A stretch of 11,298 bases of DNA from assembly GCA_964503455.1 (NCBI GenBank), contig CAZCZR010000058.1, positions 1 to 11,298 of the forward strand, written 5' to 3'. The notes under the pieces were generated by a model that did no database searches, was not told the origin of the DNA, and was given only the letters and a program-made list of their open reading frames with translations. Origin of the DNA: CAZCZR01 sp964503455. GTDB lineage: Bacteria > Bacillota > Clostridia > UBA1381. Of this stretch, positions 1 to 4,543 are shown piece after piece; within the stretch, counting starts at the first letter, position 1, and every line of letters starts with the position of its first letter. The translations under genes were made by a program, and so were the position numbers.

Positions 1-14
1 TTTCCTTTGTTTCG

Positions 15-38
15 TTTCCTTTGGGCGAACAAAGGAAA
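15..38. repeat. Inverted repeat, 9-bp arms
   Basis: TTTCCTTTG (15-23) and CAAAGGAAA (30-38) are perfect complements around loop GGCGAA. If the G14-T39 wobble is allowed, pairing extends outward to about 10 and 43. No T-run follows on either strand, so it is not a textbook intrinsic terminator. A further TTTCCTTTG at 1-9 could compete for the right arm. Confidence 0.6.
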
Positions 39-143
39 TGAAAATCGGGGTGAGGCGGGGATTGTAAATCCATGCGAGTTCGTCGGGGGCGATAACCCCC
101 ATTACAGGAATACGGATAAAAACGCAATCCCGTCCGTTTTAAA

Positions 144-164
144 CCAACGCCTCGTTGGAGGCGT
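144..164 (-). terminator. Possible weak terminator or alternative hairpin after the DUF6106 gene
   Basis: ACGCCTC (147-153) pairs perfectly with GAGGCGT (158-164) around a 4-nt loop, and the overlapping CCAACG (144-149) can instead pair with CGTTGG (153-158). Read on the minus strand, the stem is about 40 nt past the DUF6106 stop and is followed only by TGGTTTAAAA, a poor U-tract. It could end the rdgB-DUF6106 transcript weakly or be an unrelated repeat. Confidence 0.3.
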
Positions 165-202
165 ACAAAAGAAGCTGCCGATGTAACGACAGCTGTCCGT
201 GA

Positions 203-718
203 TCAAATATATACGTTTCGGGGGTTGAAGCGCTTCGCTTCCGTGACCATTTCAGCGGTCGGCTGAAATATTACGCGAACCTTGCCTTCTTCCTTTACAA
301 AGTCGGCAAAATATATACCCCCGTCCGCGGGATTGCCTATGGCCTCGTACACCTTCGCTATACCCTCGCGCTGCTCAAACGCGTGACGCGTATCGGCGCC
401 GTCGGCGGGAGCGAATATGTCAACGTCCTTGACGTCGAACGAAACAACCGGCTTCCTGCCGTTTTTCGCAACGACTTTATCTATATCCACCGCGCTGTTT
501 GTCATGATGTACTCATACTCAACGCTCAACGACTTCAAAAGTATATACACAAAATACCATGCCGCCGCTATGAGAAGGAATCCCATACCGAAGGTAAAGC
601 GGTAAAATATTATAAGCAGAGCCGACAGCACAAGCGCTGCGCCCACTATCGCGGCAGCCTTTGCGTAATCCTTCGAGTTCATTTTATGCTTGAGTATGTG
701 TTCGATATAAACGTCCAT
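203..718 (-). CDS. DUF6106-like two-helix membrane protein
   Basis: A 171-residue protein of unknown function. A short polar N-terminus is followed by two hydrophobic segments at about residues 20-39 and 42-62, then a soluble domain of roughly 105 residues rich in beta-type sequence and charged residues. This layout and the wording around residues 66-80 (SVEYEYIMTN) match the DUF6106 family of Clostridia as I remember it; no catalytic motif is visible. The start is well supported: GGAGG lies 7 nt upstream of the ATG and falls within the last codons of rdgB, with only 2 nt between the rdgB stop and this ATG, so translation is probably coupled. It likely has no promoter of its own and is cotranscribed with rdgB. 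The family name is recalled rather than searched, hence moderate confidence in the label but high confidence in the gene. Confidence 0.8.
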   Translation of the reverse strand: MDVYIEHILKHKMNSKDYAKAAAIVGAALVLSALLIIFYRFTFGMGFLLIAAAWYFVYILLKSLSVEYEYIMTNSAVDIDKVVAKNGRKPVVSFDVKDVDIFAPADGADTRHAFEQREGIAKVYEAIGNPADGGIYFADFVKEEGKVRVIFQPTAEMVTEAKRFNPRNVYI

Positions 719-720
719 AG

Positions 721-1311
721 CTATACCTCCATGCGTTTCGCAAGCTCCTCGGCAAGCGCTTGTATGGCGCGGGCGCGGTGGCTTACGCTGTTCTTTTCTT
801 CCTCGGTCGCTTCGCCGAAGGTCTTGTTCAAATCATCGGACAGGAAAACGGGATCGTATCCGAAGCCGGAGCTGCCGCGCGGAACCTCTGTTATACTGCC
901 GTGAGTTTCGCCCGAAACGGTGATCTCGCCTCCGTCAGGGAAAATAAACGCTATAGCCGTCACAAATTTAGCGCGGCGGTTTTTCACGCCCTCAAGCTCG
1001 GTCAGGAGCTTGTGTACCCTGTCGGTGTCCGTGGCGTTTTCGCCGGCGTATCTTGCCGAGTATATGCCCGGCGCGCCGTCAAGAGCCTCCACGCAAAGAC
1101 CCGAATCATCCGCGAGTACGGCGTCATCGCACATAAGCGCGATAGCTCTCGCCTTTAAAAGCGCGTTCGCCTTGAAGGTCTTGCCCGTTTCCACAATATC
1201 GACATTAATGCCGTAATCTCCCTGTGAAACGACTTCTATGCCGAGCTTAGAAAGTATGCTTGTAAGCTCCTTTATTTTGCCGCGGTTTTTGGTAGCAGCT
1301 ACTACTCTCAT
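721..1311 (-). CDS. rdgB: XTP/dITP diphosphatase (RdgB/HAM1 family)
   Basis: House-cleaning nucleotide pyrophosphatase that hydrolyses dITP, XTP and ITP to monophosphates plus pyrophosphate in the cytoplasm, keeping deaminated purines out of DNA and RNA. With the start chosen here it is 196 residues, the normal family length. The N-terminal nucleotide-binding motif ATKNRGKIKE is at residues 6-15; the ADDSGL motif gives Asp69, matching the catalytic Asp69 of E. coli RdgB; GAPGIYSARYAG follows; the base-recognition motif SSGFGYDPVF and the SHRARA segment lie near the C-terminus. An upstream in-frame TTG at 1335 would add eight residues, but the ATG at 1311 has an AAAGGTG about 8 nt upstream and gives the expected N-terminus MRVVAATKN. 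It is transcribed from its own strong promoter, divergent from thiW, and coupled to the downstream membrane-protein gene. Confidence 0.96.
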   Translation of the reverse strand: MRVVAATKNRGKIKELTSILSKLGIEVVSQGDYGINVDIVETGKTFKANALLKARAIALMCDDAVLADDSGLCVEALDGAPGIYSARYAGENATDTDRVHKLLTELEGVKNRRAKFVTAIAFIFPDGGEITVSGETHGSITEVPRGSSGFGYDPVFLSDDLNKTFGEATEEEKNSVSHRARAIQALAEELAKRMEV

Positions 1312-1330
1312 TAAAATACACCTTTTTTTC

Positions 1331-1344
1331 GTCAATATATTGAC
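1331..1344. promoter_or_regulatory. Perfect 14-bp palindrome in the rdgB leader
   Basis: GTCAATATATTGAC is identical to its own reverse complement. It lies between the predicted rdgB transcription start (about 1361) and the rdgB ATG at 1311, just upstream of the RBS. It could be an operator for a dimeric repressor, or a small RNA hairpin near the RBS. Its half-site TCAAT also occurs in the second palindrome at 1384-1399. Function is inferred. Confidence 0.45.
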
Positions 1345-1367
1345 CGGACCTCACCGGCTATGTGCTT

Positions 1368-1396
1368 ATTATACACTCTTTTTACATTGATGTCAA
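1368..1396 (-). promoter_or_regulatory. Sigma-A promoter for rdgB
   Basis: On the minus strand, TTGACA (1396-1391) and TATAAT (1373-1368) are separated by exactly 17 bp, a full match to the housekeeping consensus. The start should be near 1361, giving a leader of about 50 nt. The -35 box is embedded in an inverted repeat, which suggests control at this promoter. Confidence 0.88.
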
Positions 1397-1399
1397 TGT
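1384..1399. promoter_or_regulatory. Inverted repeat overlapping the rdgB -35 box, candidate operator
   Basis: ACATTGA and TCAATGT face each other across TG, a perfect 7-bp inverted repeat covering the whole -35 hexamer of the rdgB promoter. A bound dimer here would block rdgB transcription; it also lies 33 bp upstream of the thiW -35 box and could affect that promoter. The regulator is unknown. Confidence 0.45.
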
Positions 1400-1432
1400 T
1401 TTTTAAATTTTATTTAAATATTTTTACAGAAC

Positions 1433-1461
1433 TTTACAAACGGAAAAGGTTATGCTATAAT
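1433..1461 (+). promoter_or_regulatory. Extended -10 sigma-A promoter for the thiW-thiM-glycosidase operon
   Basis: TTTACA (1433-1438) and TATAAT (1456-1461) are separated by 17 bp, with the extended -10 TGC immediately before TATAAT. The upstream 1400-1432 stretch is almost pure A/T and may act as an UP element. Predicted start is near 1468, leaving a leader of about 40 nt before the thiW ATG. That is too short for a TPP riboswitch. This is the only recognisable promoter for the plus-strand gene run. Confidence 0.87.
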
Positions 1462-1507
1462 GATATGTACAATGACACACCTTGAAAAAAACGGCATGGA
1501 GGATAAT

Positions 1508-2014
1508 ATGAATAAGCGCAATAACAATCGGATAAAAAAGCTTGCCGCGGCGGGCGTCCTGACGGCGGTGGGCGTGGTATGCTCGGCGTTTTCGATACCT
1601 GTCGGGGCGTCGAAATGCGCGCCGGTGCAGCATATGATAAATGTTTTGGCGGCGGTTTTGCTTGGGCCGTACTACGGCGTTATGATGGCGTTTGCGACCT
1701 CGCTTATAAGAAATATGCTCGGACTCGGCTCGCTTATGGCATTCCCCGGAAGCATGGCGGGCGCGTTTTTGTCGGGGATAGCGTACAAATACACGAAAAA
1801 GAATATCTGCGCTTACGCGGGTGAGCTGTTCGGCACAAGCATACTCGGCGGACTGCTGGCATATCCGGTGGCTGTGTACGCCATGGGCAGGGAGGCGGCG
1901 CTGTTCGCGTATGTGCTGCCCTTTATGATAAGCTCCGCCGGAGGAACCGCAATAGCCGCCGTTATAATAACCTCTCTTTCGAAAACGGGCGTCTTGAAAC
2001 GGATGCAGGCATAA
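1508..2014 (+). CDS. thiW: ECF transporter substrate-binding subunit ThiW (thiazole precursor uptake)
   Basis: A 168-residue integral membrane protein of the ThiW family, the S component of an energy-coupling factor transporter thought to bring in the thiamine precursor hydroxyethylthiazole using the shared EcfA/EcfA'/EcfT module, which is not encoded here. About five to six hydrophobic segments are seen, at roughly residues 11-31, 42-66, 75-93, 99-125 and 130-157. Family-typical signatures are CAPVQHMINV (37-46), FPGSMAGAFLSG (79-90), GTSILGGLLAYPVA (109-122) and ISSAGGT (141-147). Start choice: ATG 1508 has GGAGG 5 nt upstream; the longer frame from 1460 would begin inside the -10 box and cannot be translated from this promoter. 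thiM follows after 13 nt, fitting a two-gene thiazole-salvage module. The ThiW assignment rests on motif recognition and on the thiM neighbour. Confidence 0.92.
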   Translation: MNKRNNNRIKKLAAAGVLTAVGVVCSAFSIPVGASKCAPVQHMINVLAAVLLGPYYGVMMAFATSLIRNMLGLGSLMAFPGSMAGAFLSGIAYKYTKKNICAYAGELFGTSILGGLLAYPVAVYAMGREAALFAYVLPFMISSAGGTAIAAVIITSLSKTGVLKRMQA

Positions 2015-2027
2015 GGAGGATGAAAAA

Positions 2028-2816
2028 ATGGTTGACATAATTAAAAAATACATGGCGCGCGTATGCAAAAAAGCGCCTGTGGTACACAATATCGCAAACG
2101 GCGTGTCGATACATCAGTGCGCGGGAATAACGCTTGCCGCCGGAGCAAGACCCGTCATGGCGGATTATTACAGGGACGTCGTATATATAACGGCGGGCGC
2201 CGACGCCTTAGCGCTTAACATGGGTATGATGAGCGATGAAAGGCTCCGCGCGATGAAGGCCGCCGCGAAAACGGCTTCGGATAAAGGAATCCCGATAGTT
2301 ATAGATCCGGTGGGACTTGGCTCGTCGGAGTACAGGAGGGAATGTTTCGGGGAGCTTTTGAAAACAGCCGCCCCCGCCGTGATACGCGGCAACGAGAATG
2401 AGATACGCGCTGCGATCTCCGGCGAAAGCGTCGGCAGAGGGATCGACTTTGACGGGTGTACGGATATTGACGGGCTGAAACGGCTTGCCTCGGAGGCTGC
2501 GCAGGCGCTCGGCGCCACAGTTTTTATAAGCGGAGAATATGACGCAGTGTCGGACGGGAGAAGAACCGCCGTATTTAAAACGGGCGATCCTATGCTGAAG
2601 CGCGTGACGGGCGCGGGATGTATGCTGACCTCGCTTATAGGCGCGTATGCCGCCGCGAACAGCGATAGCCTTATGGCGTCCGTCGTAGCGGGTATGCTTT
2701 TCGGCGAGGGCGCAAGACTCGCAGTGCAAAAGGGCTGCGCAAGCGGCACCGCCGCAGCCGCGATAACGGATGAAATATACACGACAACGGAATATTACCG
2801 GCACTCGGAGGAATAA
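2028..2816 (+). CDS. thiM: Hydroxyethylthiazole kinase
   Basis: Phosphorylates 4-methyl-5-(2-hydroxyethyl)thiazole with ATP so that ThiE can join it to HMP-pyrophosphate in thiamine salvage; cytoplasmic ribokinase-like fold. At 262 residues it has the normal family length. Visible signatures: the N-terminal substrate region VVHNIANGVS (18-27) with GARPVMAD after it, DPVGLGSSEYR from Asp93, RGNENEI (120-126), and the active-site loop TGAGCML with Cys198, the same number as the key cysteine of Bacillus subtilis ThiK. The start has AAGGAGG 8 nt upstream of the ATG. The immediate upstream neighbour thiW supplies the substrate. The 3' end carries the GGAGG that serves the next gene, whose ATG begins only 2 nt after this stop, so thiM and the glycosidase genes are translationally linked. 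No thiE or thiD is present in the window. Confidence 0.97.
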   Translation: MVDIIKKYMARVCKKAPVVHNIANGVSIHQCAGITLAAGARPVMADYYRDVVYITAGADALALNMGMMSDERLRAMKAAAKTASDKGIPIVIDPVGLGSSEYRRECFGELLKTAAPAVIRGNENEIRAAISGESVGRGIDFDGCTDIDGLKRLASEAAQALGATVFISGEYDAVSDGRRTAVFKTGDPMLKRVTGAGCMLTSLIGAYAAANSDSLMASVVAGMLFGEGARLAVQKGCASGTAAAAITDEIYTTTEYYRHSEE

Positions 2817-2818
2817 AT

Positions 2819-4543
2819 ATGCTTACATCAAAACAGGATTACCGAAATCTTACGATGAAAATTCTAAACCCTCTCAAAAGGCTTGCTCTCCCTTTAAAAA
2901 GCGGGTACGCGATAGGTCCGGCGCGGGCGTGGTATGACGAAAAGGCTATGACAATGGAGTCGTTTTCGCGTCCGATATGGGCGCTCGGCCCGTTCTGGCA
3001 CGGAGGCGGCAGCGACGCGGAATTTGAGCAGGCGGTAAGAGAAGGACTTGCGGCGGGGTGCGATCCCAAGGGCGCGGAATACTGGGGCGAGCCTTCCGAC
3101 TGCGATCAGCGCTTTGTGGAAATGGCGGCGATAGGCTGCGCGCTTATTCTCGCGCCCGAAAAGGTGTGGGACCCGCTTCCCGAAAGGGACAAGTCAAGCA
3201 TCGCGGCGTACCTGTACAAGATAAACGAGTATACACAATGCCCCAACAACTGGCAGTATTTTAACGTGCTTACAAACCTCGGTCTGCGCAGCGTCGGCAG
3301 GAGGTACTCAAAGGAGCGCATGGACGCCGCGCTCGATTTCATTGACGGACTGTATCTGGGCGACGGCTGGTACATAGACGGCACCGACAGCACTATAGAT
3401 TACTACAATCCCTTCGCGCTCCACTATTACGGGCTGCTTTACAGCGTGTTCAACGCCAAGGAGGATCCCGTCCGCGCGGAAAGATACCGCGCCCGCGCCG
3501 AGGTATTCGCGCACGATTTCATATACTGGTTCGACGAAAGCGGCGACGCTCTGCCCATAGGCAGGTCGCTTACGTACCGATTCGCCCAGGCGGCGTTTTG
3601 GAGCGCGTGCGTTTTCGCGGAAGTAAAGCCGTTTCCGCTCGGCGTTATGAAGGGCATTATCTCAAGGAATCTTGAGGCTTGGATGGAAAAGCCTGTCTTT
3701 GACAACGCCGGAGTGCTTACAATAGGCTACGGCTATCAAAATACGATGATGGCGGAGCATTATAACGCCCCCGGCTCGCCGTACTGGGCGATGAAAACCA
3801 TGCTTGTGCTTGCCTTGCCCGACGATCATCCGTTCTGGAGCGCAGAGTGCGAGCCTTTGCCGAAGCTTGACCCCGTACACGCCATACCCCGCGCGGGCAT
3901 GGTTATGACGCGCAAAAACGGAGCCGCGACAGCGTATACAACCGGCAATTGCGCCAATGAAACTCTCGGCCATATCGATTCGAAGTACGCCAAATTCGCG
4001 TATTCGGCGACGTTCGGCTTTTGTGTCCCTTATTCAAATCTTTCCCTGTTTGAATTTGCGCCCGACAGCATGAGCGCGTTTGAGGTTGACGGCTTCTTTT
4101 ACGCAAAGCGCAAGAACAAAAGCTCCGAAATCACCTCCGACGGGCGCGTGATAACGGAGTGGTCGCCCGTAAAGGGCATTGATGTAAAGACCGTCGTCAT
4201 TCCCTCGGAGAAGGGACATATACGGCAAACAACGGTGACGGCGGAGTATCCTTGCGTTATGTATGACTGCGGCTTCGCGGCGAGGCATATCGCGGACGGA
4301 ACACACGGGGACACTAAAATAAGAAAAAGGGACACATATGTGCGTATAAGCAGCGGATATTGCGTGTCGGCGGCAAAGGGCGGCGGCAAGCCGGAAGCTG
4401 TACGCGCCGCGCAGAATACAAACATCCTCTATCCCGACGTGTGGATCCCGTGCATAAAATACGATATAAAAAAGGGGACACAAAAAATCGTCACGGAGTT
4501 TACGAGCTACAAAAAAAGGGCGGTGAAGCGGCATGATATATGA
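2819..4543 (+). CDS. DUF2264 domain protein, probable uronate-acting glycoside hydrolase
   Basis: A 574-residue protein with no visible signal peptide or membrane segment. The first ~350 residues match the DUF2264 family (alpha/alpha-toroid type): RPIWALGPF near 51, a YWG...DCDQRFVEMAAIG block near 87-105, NNWQYFNVLTNLGLR near 142, LGDGWYIDG near 179 followed by DYYNPFALHYYG, GRSLTYRFAQAAFW near 248, and NAPGSPYWAMK near 315. The C-terminal ~200 residues look like a beta-rich domain. As I recall, this family includes the beta-glucuronidase family GH154, so a uronate-removing activity fits, especially with GH88 in the same operon; exact activity is not provable here. The start has GGAGG 7 nt upstream, inside thiM. 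The stop overlaps the GH3 gene. Two GGGACA copies 21 bp apart fall at codons about 497-505, in a lysine/arginine/threonine-rich stretch that looks variable. Confidence 0.9.
   Translation: MLTSKQDYRNLTMKILNPLKRLALPLKSGYAIGPARAWYDEKAMTMESFSRPIWALGPFWHGGGSDAEFEQAVREGLAAGCDPKGAEYWGEPSDCDQRFVEMAAIGCALILAPEKVWDPLPERDKSSIAAYLYKINEYTQCPNNWQYFNVLTNLGLRSVGRRYSKERMDAALDFIDGLYLGDGWYIDGTDSTIDYYNPFALHYYGLLYSVFNAKEDPVRAERYRARAEVFAHDFIYWFDESGDALPIGRSLTYRFAQAAFWSACVFAEVKPFPLGVMKGIISRNLEAWMEKPVFDNAGVLTIGYGYQNTMMAEHYNAPGSPYWAMKTMLVLALPDDHPFWSAECEPLPKLDPVHAIPRAGMVMTRKNGAATAYTTGNCANETLGHIDSKYAKFAYSATFGFCVPYSNLSLFEFAPDSMSAFEVDGFFYAKRKNKSSEITSDGRVITEWSPVKGIDVKTVVIPSEKGHIRQTTVTAEYPCVMYDCGFAARHIADGTHGDTKIRKRDTYVRISSGYCVSAAKGGGKPEAVRAAQNTNILYPDVWIPCIKYDIKKGTQKIVTEFTSYKKRAVKRHDI
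4308..4334 (+). repeat. GGGACA pair 1, 21-bp spacing, inside DUF2264 gene
   Basis: GGGACA at 4308-4313 and 4329-4334. The 14 nt after the first GGGACAC contain a single G and otherwise only A/T. Read in frame as Gly-Asp-Thr and Arg-Asp-Thr, i.e. the motif starts at codon position 2. The second copy runs into the palindrome CACATATGTG (4333-4342). Confidence 0.7.

Larger units (their letters stand above)
1..202. other. Intergenic region with several small inverted repeats, no gene seen
   Basis: No convincing coding region or RNA gene is visible. TTTCCTTTG occurs at 1-9 and again at 15-23, and the second copy faces its complement CAAAGGAAA at 30-38 across a 6-nt loop. GGATT/AATCC faces across 3 nt at 59-71. 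GGGGG (85-89) faces CCCCC (96-100). Two mutually exclusive stems overlap at 144-164. This density of short inverted repeats, downstream of the minus-strand rdgB unit, resembles decayed dispersed intergenic repeats of gut Clostridia, but that is inference. A perfect 10-bp palindrome GACAGCTGTC lies at 188-197, 6 nt past the stop of the minus-strand gene. Confidence 0.5.

Noticed and set aside
383..904. Long open frames antisense to rdgB and DUF6106
   Set aside because: These are antisense to two well-supported genes, lack RBSs and recognisable domains, and have low-quality composition. The same applies to the other overlapping frames across the glycosidase genes.
1460..1507. Longer thiW start at 1460
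   Set aside because: It overlaps the -10 box and precedes the predicted transcription start; ATG 1508 has a well-placed GGAGG.
2172..2187. GGGACG followed by TATATATAA in thiM
   Set aside because: No second copy at 21-22 bp; treated as a chance match.
4024..4030. Minus-strand GGGACACAAAA as another element copy
   Set aside because: It encodes the conserved Phe-Gly-Phe-Cys-Val-Pro stretch of DUF2264 and has no partner at 21 or 22 bp.
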